Shown here: piece by piece, positions 46,614 to 54,391 of the stretch | How the letters are laid out: each line of letters opens with the position of its first letter | Numbering within the stretch: the first letter of the stretch is position 1 | Assembly (NCBI RefSeq): GCF_013449685.1 | Contig: NZ_JACDSF010000057.1 | Location: 1,837-65,836, forward strand | Direction: 5' to 3' | Length of the DNA: 64,000 nt | From: Pectobacterium brasiliense | Lineage (GTDB): Bacteria; Pseudomonadota; Gammaproteobacteria; Enterobacterales; Enterobacteriaceae | Made by a program: the position numbers and the translations under genes | Notes under the pieces: generated by a model | Told to the model about the DNA's origin: nothing | Database searches by the model: none | Seen by the model: only the letters and a program-made list of their open reading frames with translations

Positions 46614-47921
46614 TTACGGCGCGTAATGCACAGGTGCTAGCGCGCTGCTATCGATACTTTCTCGCATTGATTTTAGTGCGGTATCAAAAGAACACAGCGT
46701 GCCTTTTTCCGTCTGCTGGCAGCCCTGAGAGGTCAATTCTTCTTTCAGTAACGGTTGCCGATCGTCAAGCGACGTTAGAGAACGGATCTGATCCAGCGAT
46801 TGTGTCTGGAAATAGATACGCAAAAAACGCTGCTGAGTGGTGGTATCGCGCCAGCGTTCGAATACCAAACTGCCTGCGGGCGGAATGTTATCGGCAGTAT
46901 CGCCGGGTAGCTGCCAATGAAATTGCAACAGCGTGCGCAGATAGGCGATGTTGGTGTCGTGAGCGACATACAGCAAGTAAGGCACGGCTGGTGGCTCGCC
47001 TTGTGACATGTCCTGCGCTTCCTGCGTCCCCTGTGCCAGAGCCTGTGCGATTTGCTGCATGAATAGCGAGCCGCCGCGCTGTGCGATATAGGGAACATCG
47101 TTGGTGAAGTCGTATTTAGCGGTCATCGGCGCCATCAATGGGATGAGATCCTGTGTGTTGCTGACGTGACCAAAAGCGACCTGCGCCTGCGGCAGATTCT
47201 CGCTGTATTCCAGAAGGAAAACCTCGCTCATATTCGCCAGCGTATTCAGGCCGCTGATAGAAGTCGAACCGTCTTTATCCTGTTTTATCGCCCACGGTTT
47301 ATCAAACACTGGACACGGCTTATCCGCTTCGCATACGACCTGCTTCAATAGCTCGATACTGGGCTTAAGACGCTCATAGGCGATATTCAAATCACCTCCC
47401 ATGGCTTCCAGCACCGCCGCTTTTGCCCGTTCGGGATCAAGCGTGCCAATCCCCATTTTATCCCCGTGGAACAGCGGATCCTGTTTTTCATCCTCAACGG
47501 CATGCGTCGCAACGCCGCAGCCGGGAAACATGCCGTCCATATAGGCTTGTGCCGTTGCGCGGGTACGTTGTAGCGGGCTAGCGAGCACATAAATCTGCTG
47601 CTCCGTTGGACAACCTAACGTGAACAGATGCTGTTGACGATAATACTCGCCCTCATAGCGGCCTTTTAGCACAGTGGCAGCATAGCCGTGTCCGGTTAAT
47701 TCCCCCTCGCGTGTGACCCACTGTGGCCACTCTCGTGCCGTACCAGACTCCAGCGCCGTCGTATTGGATGCTGTTGGAGGACGTACGCCATGGCGGCTGA
47801 CTTCAACGACCTTTTCCAACTGGTAGCGATCCTGCGCTTGGGCCTGAGTAGAAAAGGCTGAAATAATGATCATGGTAATCAATAAGCTACGGGGTATACG
47901 CAATGTCGTGTGGTAAAGCAT
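46614..47921 (-). CDS. Periplasmic histidine acid phosphatase (phytase/AppA/Agp-like)
   Basis: 435-aa exported phosphatase. A signal peptide covers about residues 1-29 (cleavage near TQAQAQD). The catalytic RHGVRPP motif is at 43-49, with H44 the nucleophile, and the proton-donor motif AHDTN lies in the second half. Several cysteine pairs suggest disulfides. Enzymes of this family release phosphate from phytate, glucose-1-phosphate or other esters in the periplasm. It resembles E. coli AppA (phytase) and Agp about equally, so I give no symbol. It is divergent from the lyase cluster. Confidence 0.88.
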   Translation of the reverse strand: MLYHTTLRIPRSLLITMIIISAFSTQAQAQDRYQLEKVVEVSRHGVRPPTASNTTALESGTAREWPQWVTREGELTGHGYAATVLKGRYEGEYYRQQHLFTLGCPTEQQIYVLASPLQRTRATAQAYMDGMFPGCGVATHAVEDEKQDPLFHGDKMGIGTLDPERAKAAVLEAMGGDLNIAYERLKPSIELLKQVVCEADKPCPVFDKPWAIKQDKDGSTSISGLNTLANMSEVFLLEYSENLPQAQVAFGHVSNTQDLIPLMAPMTAKYDFTNDVPYIAQRGGSLFMQQIAQALAQGTQEAQDMSQGEPPAVPYLLYVAHDTNIAYLRTLLQFHWQLPGDTADNIPPAGSLVFERWRDTTTQQRFLRIYFQTQSLDQIRSLTSLDDRQPLLKEELTSQGCQQTEKGTLCSFDTALKSMRESIDSSALAPVHYAP

Positions 47922-48034
47922 GATAATCCTTCGTCAGCGGTCATACGGATAAGGAGTTTCATTGTAGGTGGAAAAAAGTGACAAGCTGGTTTTTCAGCAG
48001 TGGAGAGAGTGTTAGCGAACATTTCTACATGCAT

Positions 48035-48069
48035 AGTTTGCAATCAAACTTTTTGATCTAAGATAGATC
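48035..48069. promoter_or_regulatory. Two palindromes upstream of the lyase cluster
   Basis: Two perfect inverted repeats lie 4 bp apart: AGTTTG-CAAT-CAAACT (48035-48050) and GATCTA-AGA-TAGATC (48055-48069). They are about 100 bp before the first gene of the cluster. They look like operators; no regulator gene occurs in the cluster, so the factor would be encoded elsewhere. Confidence 0.5.
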
Positions 48070-48168
48070 CCAAAGGTATAAAGCGCATAATTTCCACATG
48101 TTATATTTTTAAAAATTAAAAAGACGACATAAATCCCGCCTGATAAATCCAACACTAACGAGTTAACT

Positions 48169-49533
48169 ATGGCATCACATCTTATTGATTTTCTTCTTAT
48201 AGGGAATAATTTTGGCACGCCTGAAATGCGCGACGTCTGGTCCGAGCATAACCGCCTGACTAAACAGGTCGAAGTTGAAGTTGCCCTGGCGCTTGCTGAG
48301 GGTGAACTGGGTGTCATTCCGCTGGATGCGGCAAAAACCATTGCAGAAAACGCTGATGCAAGCGCGCTTAACGTTGAAGAGATTGCTAAAGATGCCGCGC
48401 GCATGAAGCATTCTCTGATGCCGACGATTGCCGCGATTCAGAAACAGTGCGGTGCGGCGGGTGAGTTTATTCATTACGGCGTGACCACGCAGGATATCGT
48501 TGATACCGCGACAGTGTTACAGCTGAAACAATCTTTTGATATTGTTGTCAGAGATACACAACTGCTGGCCGTTGAACTGAAACGTCTTGCGAAGAAATAC
48601 CAACACACGCTGATGGCCGGTCGTACCCATGGTATGCAGGCGCTTCCCACCACGTTTGGCTTCAAACTGGCTGTTTGGCTGGATGAGTTTATCCGTCACC
48701 TCGAACGTCTGACTGAAATCAAGGAACGTGTTCTCGTCGGCAACATCAACGGTGCCATCTGTACCTATGCTTCTTTTGGCGAACAAGGGCCGGAAATCGA
48801 GCGTTTGACGCTGGATAAGCTGGGGCTGAATACGCCGAATATCGGCTGGCAGTCTGCCCGCGATCGCTTCTCCGAATATGCTTCTGTTACGGTTCTGATC
48901 AGCGGTACGCTGGGCAAAATCGGTAATGAGCTGTACAACCTGATGCGCACCGAGATTAACGAAATCGAAGAACCGTTCTCCGAAGGGAAAATCGGTTCAA
49001 CCACGATGCCGCACAAACGCAATCCAGCTGCGCTGGAAGGGCTGGCGAGCCTGACGGCTCCGCTGTTTAAGAGCGCTGCACTGATTCATGAATCGATGAA
49101 AGTTGAGCATGAGCGTGATGCGATGAGCTGGCGTGCGGAGTGGATTGCGCTGCCGGAAATCAATATCTATCTCTCCGCTCAGCTTCAGAATGCGCTTGGC
49201 ATCCTGCGTGGTATGTCCGTCAACGAGAAGCAGATGCTGGCGAACCTCGATCTGCAAAATGGCCTGCTGCTGTCCGAAAAAGTCATGTTTGAGATTGGTA
49301 AACGTCTCGGCAAGCAGACTGCTCACCATCTGGTTTACGAATGCTCAATGCAGGCATTCGAGCAGAATCAGTCCTTTAAATCGGTGCTGCTGGCTCATCC
49401 AGTGCTGTCTGAACAGGTAACCGCTGCCGATCTGGACGAATGGCTGAATCCGGCTAACTACGTTGGCAGTGCGCCGCAGAAGGTTGATGACGTGATTCGC
49501 TATGCAGATAACTCCGGCCTGCTGCCAGCATAA
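48169..49533 (+). CDS. Fumarase/aspartase superfamily lyase (probable S-(2-succino)cysteine lyase)
   Basis: 454-aa lyase, often labelled adenylosuccinate lyase. Superfamily motifs: TTQD at 106-109, GRTHGM at 151-156 and the signature loop GSTTMPHKRNP at 276-286, so it should break a C-N or C-S bond to release fumarate. It does not resemble E. coli PurB at the N-terminus, and its neighbours (N-acetyltransferase, amino acid importer, M20 deacylase) do not fit purine synthesis. They fit S-(2-succino)cysteine breakdown, where a lyase frees fumarate and N-acetylcysteine. I recall such a lyase pathway for Dickeya and Enterococcus; the assignment is an inference from context. Confidence 0.75.
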   Translation: MASHLIDFLLIGNNFGTPEMRDVWSEHNRLTKQVEVEVALALAEGELGVIPLDAAKTIAENADASALNVEEIAKDAARMKHSLMPTIAAIQKQCGAAGEFIHYGVTTQDIVDTATVLQLKQSFDIVVRDTQLLAVELKRLAKKYQHTLMAGRTHGMQALPTTFGFKLAVWLDEFIRHLERLTEIKERVLVGNINGAICTYASFGEQGPEIERLTLDKLGLNTPNIGWQSARDRFSEYASVTVLISGTLGKIGNELYNLMRTEINEIEEPFSEGKIGSTTMPHKRNPAALEGLASLTAPLFKSAALIHESMKVEHERDAMSWRAEWIALPEINIYLSAQLQNALGILRGMSVNEKQMLANLDLQNGLLLSEKVMFEIGKRLGKQTAHHLVYECSMQAFEQNQSFKSVLLAHPVLSEQVTAADLDEWLNPANYVGSAPQKVDDVIRYADNSGLLPA

Positions 49534-49542
49534 GGTGACACC

Positions 49543-50085
49543 ATGAGTATCGTATTTCGTCAGGCCACGCTTGCGGACGATGAAACTTTTCTGGCGCTGG
49601 CGCTGGCCGCATTTGAGCCGATTCGCCAGTTAGGCATCAATTTTTCCGCCGCCCATGCGGATATCGACATGGTGCGTACGCATATTGCCTCACACGGCGT
49701 TTATGTGATGGAAAAAGACGGTGAGATGGTGTCGTCATTTACCATCCGCTATCCGTGGGGGCCTGAGCCGGGCCCGTTCGGTCTACCTCATCTGGGCTGG
49801 TTTGCAACGCACCCTGGCTATAAAAAACAGGGACTGGGTAAGCAAATGATGAGCTGGCTGGAGGAAGAAATTCTGATTAAGCAGCTCAAAGCGCCTGCCG
49901 TGTCGCTTGGCACCGCGCAAAACCACCCGTGGCTGATTGAGATGTACAGAAATTATGGTTTCAAGGAAGTCGGGCAGACGAATCTGGGAAAAGGACACCT
50001 GACAATCTGGATGGAAAAAATCCTTGATAGCCAATTGTATGACCAGTGGAAAGATAAAAAATCAAAAAGAGAGGCAGTAAAATGA
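49543..50085 (+). CDS. GNAT N-acetyltransferase (probable S-substituted cysteine acetylase)
   Basis: 180-aa GCN5-related N-acetyltransferase. The acetyl-CoA binding loop is HPGYKKQGLGKQM near residues 91-103, with a NHPWLIEMYRNYGFKEVG block after it. It lies 9 bp after the lyase gene and overlaps the binding-protein gene by 4 bp. Homologous positions in Bacillus sulfur-salvage operons hold acetyltransferases that N-acetylate S-substituted cysteines before cleavage; I infer the same role. Confidence 0.8.
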   Translation: MSIVFRQATLADDETFLALALAAFEPIRQLGINFSAAHADIDMVRTHIASHGVYVMEKDGEMVSSFTIRYPWGPEPGPFGLPHLGWFATHPGYKKQGLGKQMMSWLEEEILIKQLKAPAVSLGTAQNHPWLIEMYRNYGFKEVGQTNLGKGHLTIWMEKILDSQLYDQWKDKKSKREAVK

Positions 50086-50873
50086 TGAAAAAAGTAACGT
50101 TGTCTGTTCTGGCGCTGACGACCGCCTTTCTTGTTGCTGGCTGTGATTCTGGGAAGAGCGGCGCTGAGCAGGAAAAAGTATTGAAAGTGGGTTCAACAGG
50201 CCAAAGTTATCCAAGTGGCTTCAAGCAGGATAACAAGCTGGTCGGGTTTGACGTTGAAGTCACGGAAGCCATCGCGAAAGATCTAAACTACAAAGTTGAG
50301 TGGGTCACCGCTGATTTCAGTGGCCTGATGGGCCAGTTGGAAGCGAAAAAGCTGGATACCGTGGCGAATGTGGTAGCCATTACTCCAGCGCGTCAGGAAA
50401 AATATAATTTCGCTCAACCGTATAGCTTCTATGGCAGCCAGATTGTGACGCACAAAGACAACGCGGACATTAATACACTGGCTGACCTAAAAGGGAAGAC
50501 GGTTGCTGGGGTTCTGGGTTCCAACCATGTTAACAACCTGAAAAAAGCGTTTGCCGACGGCAGCGTGAATATTCGCACCTATGAAACACGTGATGGCGCG
50601 ATGAACGATGCGCTGTCTAAGCGCGTTGAAGGCTACGTGAATTCACGTCCGATTCTGTTGGCAGAAATTAATAAGCGTAACCTGCCGTTCAAACTGGTCG
50701 GCGAGCCGCTGGTGATTGAAGAAGTCAGCTTCCCGTTCCATAAGGACGAGAAAGGTGATGCGCTGCGTAAGCAGTTCGATGCAGAGTTAACGAAAATGCG
50801 TGCAGATGGGCGCTTGAAAGCGATCTCCGAAAAATATTTTGGTGAAGACATCACGGTATCACCGGCTAAGTAA
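50082..50873 (+). CDS. Amino acid ABC importer, substrate-binding lipoprotein
   Basis: 263-aa solute-binding protein of family 3. The N-terminus is a lipoprotein signal with lipobox LVAGC (Cys near 21) followed by Asp, which would keep it on the inner membrane. Family landmarks: KLVGFDVEVTEAIAKDL, TADFSGLMGQLEAKKLD and KYNFAQPYSFYGSQIV. Cystine-type or S-substituted cysteine substrates are likely from the context. AGAGG precedes ATG 50082, which overlaps the acetyltransferase stop. A 146-bp gap follows before the permease gene. Confidence 0.88.
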   Translation: MMKKVTLSVLALTTAFLVAGCDSGKSGAEQEKVLKVGSTGQSYPSGFKQDNKLVGFDVEVTEAIAKDLNYKVEWVTADFSGLMGQLEAKKLDTVANVVAITPARQEKYNFAQPYSFYGSQIVTHKDNADINTLADLKGKTVAGVLGSNHVNNLKKAFADGSVNIRTYETRDGAMNDALSKRVEGYVNSRPILLAEINKRNLPFKLVGEPLVIEEVSFPFHKDEKGDALRKQFDAELTKMRADGRLKAISEKYFGEDITVSPAK

Positions 50874-50900
50874 CCTCACACTGTTATCTCGGCCGAGTCA

Positions 50901-50978
50901 TTACGTAACCTGATGATTCGTTATGTCGCCAGATGGCTTGTTATGTAGCCAGATGTTCGTTATATAGCAAATAGTCAT
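50901..50978 (+). repeat. Imperfect 20-bp tandem repeats before the permease gene
   Basis: Four degenerate units start at 50901, 50921, 50941 and 50960. The middle two are clearest: TTATGTCGCCAGATGGCTTG and TTATGTAGCCAGATGTTCG. The outer two are more diverged. Confidence 0.65.
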
Positions 50979-50987
50979 AACCCTGTT

Positions 50988-51011
50988 CCACCGGTGCAAT
51001 ATGGCCGGTGG
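50988..51011 (+). promoter_or_regulatory. Hairpin over the permease ribosome site
   Basis: CCACCGG (50988-50994) pairs perfectly with CCGGTGG (51005-51011) around a 10-base loop. The 3' arm contains GGTGG, the likely ribosome binding site for the permease start at 51020, so folding should lower translation of the permease relative to the binding protein. Confidence 0.5.
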
Positions 51012-51019
51012 AAGCATTA

Positions 51020-51703
51020 ATGGTATTACTCATGAATATCGATCTTGCCTACCTGCTAAAGGTCTTTCCCCAGGTATTAATGTATTTGCCAACCACGCTG
51101 TTCCTCGCCGTGGTTTCGATGTTTTTTGCTATGGTTCTCGGCCTTATCCTGGCGTTAGTCCGTGAAAGCAAGATTGTCGTGGTAGTAAAAATCGTCGAGC
51201 TGTATATCTCGCTGTTTCGCGGTATTCCGTCGCTGGTTCAGCTGTTTATCATCTACTTCGGCTTGCCGCAGCTATTCCCCGGCTTATCCAATCTGGATGC
51301 GATGACGGCCGCGATTATTGGCTTTAGCCTGAAAACGTCCGCCTACATGGCTGAGATTTTCCGTGCGGGCTTGGCCTCGGTGGATTTCGGCCAGACGGAA
51401 GCAGGCTTATCCATTGGTATGAGCAAAGCGCAGGTCTACCGCCGCATCGTGTTGCCTCAGGCCATGCTGAATGCGCTGCCCGCGACGGGTAACACCTTCA
51501 TTTCCCTGATTAAAGATACCTCGGTGGCCTTTGCGCTGGGCGTCTCCGAACTGTTCGCGGAAGGCAAGATGATTGCCGCTGAATCTCTGCGTTTCTTCGA
51601 GACCTTCCTAGTTGTGGGGCTGATTTACTGGATGGTGATTGTGGTTTACGCCTGGCTGCAAAAACAGCTTGAGAAGAAACTGAATCACTCGCTACAGCGA
51701 TAA
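51020..51703 (+). CDS. Amino acid ABC importer permease
   Basis: 227-aa inner-membrane permease of the HisM/GlnP type with about five hydrophobic segments. The conserved cytoplasmic loop facing the ATPase is FRAGLASVDFGQTEAGLSIG, with QAMLNALPATGNTFISLIKDTS after it. I prefer ATG 51020, with GGTGGAAG just upstream; GTG 51008 and ATG 51032 are alternatives. It probably forms a homodimer, since only one permease gene is present. Confidence 0.88.
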   Translation: MVLLMNIDLAYLLKVFPQVLMYLPTTLFLAVVSMFFAMVLGLILALVRESKIVVVVKIVELYISLFRGIPSLVQLFIIYFGLPQLFPGLSNLDAMTAAIIGFSLKTSAYMAEIFRAGLASVDFGQTEAGLSIGMSKAQVYRRIVLPQAMLNALPATGNTFISLIKDTSVAFALGVSELFAEGKMIAAESLRFFETFLVVGLIYWMVIVVYAWLQKQLEKKLNHSLQR

Positions 51704-51712
51704 GGGGCTGAC

Positions 51713-52474
51713 ATGATCAGTGTAAAGAATCTTTCTAAACGCTTTGGCGATCAGGTGGTGTTGGACAACATTAGTCTGGATATCGCCAAAGGCGAAGTCG
51801 TGGCGATTATCGGCCCCTCCGGTTCGGGTAAATCCACGCTGTTGCGCTGTCTGAACCTGTTGGAAACGCCAGAGTCGGGCACGATTGAAATTGGCGACCA
51901 AACGCTGGATACGCGTCGTTATTCCTCTAAAGAGGCCTATGCGCTGCGTCGTCAGACGGCGATGGTATTCCAGAGTTACAACCTGTTTAAGAACAAGACG
52001 GCGCTGGAAAATGTGACGGAAGCGCTGATTGTCGTGAAAAAAATGCCGAAGAAGCAGGCGGACGAAATCGGTCTGGCACTGCTGGAGCAGGTTGGTCTGC
52101 TGCCGCAGGCGGCACAGTATCCGGTGACGCTATCCGGCGGGCAGCAGCAGCGCGTGAGTATTGCACGTGCGCTGGCGGTTGATCCGAAGGCGATTTTGTT
52201 TGATGAACCGACCTCGGCACTTGACCCGGAAAGGGTACACGAAGTGCTTCAGGTGATTCAGAAGCTGGCGAAAAACGACACCACGATGGTGATCGTCACC
52301 CACGAAATGCAGTTTGCGAAAGAAGTGGCTGACCGAGTGATCTTCATGGCGGATGGTCATATCGTTGAGGAAGGTCCGGCGGAGCAGGTTATTAGCTTCT
52401 CGGATAACCCGCAAACCCAGCGTTTCCTGCGTCAGTTGACCAAGCTGCCTGAGCCGCTTGAGTACGATATTTAA
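51713..52474 (+). CDS. Amino acid ABC importer ATPase
   Basis: 253-aa ATPase of the polar amino acid uptake family (GlnQ/HisP/TcyC type). Walker A is GPSGSGKST at 34-42, the signature LSGGQQQRV lies near 140, Walker B ILFDEPTSALD follows, and the H-loop is VIVTHEM. It lies 9 bp after the permease gene. With the upstream lipoprotein it forms a complete importer, probably for an S-substituted cysteine. Confidence 0.9.
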   Translation: MISVKNLSKRFGDQVVLDNISLDIAKGEVVAIIGPSGSGKSTLLRCLNLLETPESGTIEIGDQTLDTRRYSSKEAYALRRQTAMVFQSYNLFKNKTALENVTEALIVVKKMPKKQADEIGLALLEQVGLLPQAAQYPVTLSGGQQQRVSIARALAVDPKAILFDEPTSALDPERVHEVLQVIQKLAKNDTTMVIVTHEMQFAKEVADRVIFMADGHIVEEGPAEQVISFSDNPQTQRFLRQLTKLPEPLEYDI

Positions 52475-52551
52475 CGCATACGTAGACACACCTGCACGCC
52501 TGAACAAGCCTGCCCTGCCAGATAGGGCACGATAATGTGGAGTAAGAATTG

Positions 52552-53709
52552 ATGCAAACCGCACCCCAGCACGAGCCTCTGGCTCAGTTTATTCAGGCAT
52601 TTCGCCACGATTTACATCGCAATCCTGAGTTGTCGAATCAGGAGTTTGAGACCACGAAGAAGATTCGTGCAGTATTGGAAAAAGAGGGGATTCGTATCCT
52701 CGACCTACCGCTGAAAACCGGTCTGGTTGCTGAAGTTGGCGGCTTACAGGATGGCCCGCTGGTCGTGGTGCGTTCGGACATCGACGCCCTGCCGATTGAA
52801 GAAGAGTCTGGCGTAGAATTTACGTCGCTCAACAAAGGGGTGATGCACGCCTGCGGTCATGATTTTCACTCTTCCGCTGCACTTGGCGCGGCGATTCTGC
52901 TGAAGAAAATCGAGCCGGAGCTGAAAGGCACTGTGCGAATTTTGTTCCAGGCCGCTGAAGAGACTGGGCTGGGCGCACCGGAAGTCATCGCCGTTGGCGC
53001 GTTGGACAATGCGGTAGCGATTTTCGGCATTCACAACGATCCGACGCTGCCCGTTGGCGTTATCGGCGGGAAAGACGGCGCATTGACGGCGGGCGTTGAC
53101 CGCTTTGAGATCAAGATCGCAGCGAAAGGCTGTCACGCCGCGAAGCCGCATGAAGGTAACGATCCGATTATCATTCTGGGTCAGCTGATTTCTGCCGTAC
53201 AGACCATTATCAGCCGCACGGTGTCTTCTGACAACAACGCGGTGGTGTCGATTACGCAGGTGCATAGTGGCAGCACCTGGAACGTTATCCCAGACACGGC
53301 CTACGTTGAAGGCACGGTCAGAACGTTCAATCAGGACGCGCGTGATTTGATTGAACAGCGTTTCCGTCAGATTGTTGCAGGTATCGCTAGCACCTTTGGC
53401 GCAGAAATTGAGTTCCTGTGGCACGCAGGGCCGCCATCGGTAATCAACACGCCAGAGTGGGTTGAGTTTGCGCTGAATGTGGCGAGTGACGAAGGGTTTG
53501 AAGCGCGCCGCGTGGAAGCCAGCCCGATTGGTGAAGATTTCGCGTTCTATCAACAAAAACTACCGGGTACGTTCATGATGGTCGGTTCCGGCGGACCGTA
53601 TGCGCTGCACCACCCGAAATTCCGCGTTGATGACAGCGCGCTGTTCCCGACTGCGCACTATCTTTATCAGGTGGCGAAGCAGAGCTTAGAGCAGTTGTCC
53701 TCCCGCTAA
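52552..53709 (+). CDS. M20 family amidohydrolase (probable N-acetylcysteine deacetylase)
   Basis: 385-aa metal-dependent amidohydrolase of the M20D/hippurate hydrolase group. Metal ligands are visible in HACGHDFH (C101, H103) and AAEETGLGAPEV; the dimerisation domain is inserted at about 185-295. Related Bacillus enzymes deacetylate N-acetylcysteine derivatives in sulfur salvage, so here it would release free cysteine after the lyase step; that is inferred. ATG 52552 has GGAG at 52539-52542. It is the last gene of the cluster, with a terminator after it. Confidence 0.85.
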   Translation: MQTAPQHEPLAQFIQAFRHDLHRNPELSNQEFETTKKIRAVLEKEGIRILDLPLKTGLVAEVGGLQDGPLVVVRSDIDALPIEEESGVEFTSLNKGVMHACGHDFHSSAALGAAILLKKIEPELKGTVRILFQAAEETGLGAPEVIAVGALDNAVAIFGIHNDPTLPVGVIGGKDGALTAGVDRFEIKIAAKGCHAAKPHEGNDPIIILGQLISAVQTIISRTVSSDNNAVVSITQVHSGSTWNVIPDTAYVEGTVRTFNQDARDLIEQRFRQIVAGIASTFGAEIEFLWHAGPPSVINTPEWVEFALNVASDEGFEARRVEASPIGEDFAFYQQKLPGTFMMVGSGGPYALHHPKFRVDDSALFPTAHYLYQVAKQSLEQLSSR

Positions 53710-53733
53710 TCTCCTCTCATTAAGTCAACGCTG

Positions 53734-53774
53734 TCCGCGTCGGTTTCCCGGCGCGGATATTTTCCCCTTTTTTT
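53734..53774 (+). terminator. Terminator after the amidohydrolase gene
   Basis: TCCGCG (53734-53739) pairs with CGCGGA (53752-53757), with an inner CGG/CCG pairing, followed by TATTTTCCCC and seven T residues. Confidence 0.7.
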
Positions 53775-53801
53775 AAATTGAATCAGCAGCTTTGATAGGA
53801 C

Positions 53802-53915
53802 TGTCGGAAAAACACGACACTCTGGGGGTTATGTTGTCGCAAAAAAGAGACATTTAATTAATTGATTATTAATGGTTAATATTTTACGTGACAAAATCGT
53901 CTCTGAATGGCGACA
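53802..53915 (+). promoter_or_regulatory. Three GlrR activator sites upstream of glmZ
   Basis: Two exact copies of TGTC-N10-GACA lie at 53802-53819 and 53835-53852, and a one-mismatch copy (CGTC-N10-GACA) at 53898-53915. This is the known binding motif of GlrR (YfhA), the activator of sigma-54 promoters of glmY and, in many enterobacteria, glmZ. Spacings of 33 and 63 bp place the sites close to the same face of the helix. Confidence 0.8.
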
Positions 53916-54048
53916 GGTTTTGTGAGCGCGATCTCGTTTTTGCCGCCCATCGTGTCTTAGCTTCTCTCATTGTGGATAAATAAAAATAGTATTTATTATT
54001 AGATGCTTAACTCTATTTTGTGAGGCTGTGATAATAAAGTTATGCATA

Positions 54049-54066
54049 TTGGCATAATTTATGCTT
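54049..54066 (+). promoter_or_regulatory. Sigma-54 promoter of glmZ
   Basis: TTGGCATAATTTATGCTT carries GG at 54051-54052 and GC at 54063-54064, exactly 10 bp between them as in -24/-12 promoters. The GC lies 12-13 bp before the inferred first base of glmZ (54077). Confidence 0.8.
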
Positions 54067-54076
54067 AAATAAGCGG

Positions 54077-54286
54077 GTAGATGCTCATTCCACCTTCTAT
54101 GCTTGCTTCGGCTTCATAATCCTGGGAATGACGCAGAGCCAATTTGAGGTGCCTATCGTCCAACTCCAGATGAAGATGCAAATCTCCATCGGGCCTTCCG
54201 GACATAACGTTGAGTGAGGCACCATTCTGTTGTCTGACAGACCTGATATTTTCAACGCTTACCGTTTATCGGTAAGCGTTTTTTTT
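54077..54286 (+). ncRNA. glmZ: Small RNA GlmZ
   Basis: About 210-nt Hfq-dependent small RNA that base-pairs with glmS mRNA to raise glucosamine-6-phosphate synthase. Blocks shared with E. coli GlmZ include GTAGATGCTCATTCCA at the 5' end, GGAATGACGCAGAGCC, CTTATCGTCCA-like CCTATCGTCCAA, and ACGTTGAGTGAGGCACC. It ends in a 10-bp hairpin (AACGCTTACC/GGTAAGCGTT, 54254-54280) and eight T. It lies next to hemY, as in E. coli. Its processing depends on RapZ and RNase E, and GlmY acts as decoy; those genes are outside the window. Confidence 0.93.
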
Positions 54287-54341
54287 CGTCTGAGTAAAAT
54301 GCTCGGTAGCCGCCTTCTGTCGGACTAGATGAAACCGCCCA

Positions 54342-54371
54342 TAAAAAGAGAAAGGCTCCAAAAGGAGCCTT
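54342..54371 (-). terminator. Terminator after hemY
   Basis: On the minus strand AAGGCTCC-TTTT-GGAGCCTT (54352-54371) is followed by TCTCTTTTT. It closes the hemCDXY transcript and faces the glmZ terminator. Confidence 0.85.
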
Positions 54372-54391
54372 ATGAAAGAGTGGCGTAGCGA

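Noticed and set aside
46592-47062. 156-codon frame on the plus strand opposite the phosphatase gene
   Set aside because: It is antisense to the conserved C-terminal part of the phosphatase and encodes a compositionally odd sequence without a known domain.
48169-49533. Housekeeping adenylosuccinate lyase PurB
   Set aside because: The N-terminus differs from enterobacterial PurB, the gene is not near hflD/phoP, and its neighbours encode sulfur-amino-acid type uptake and acylation functions.
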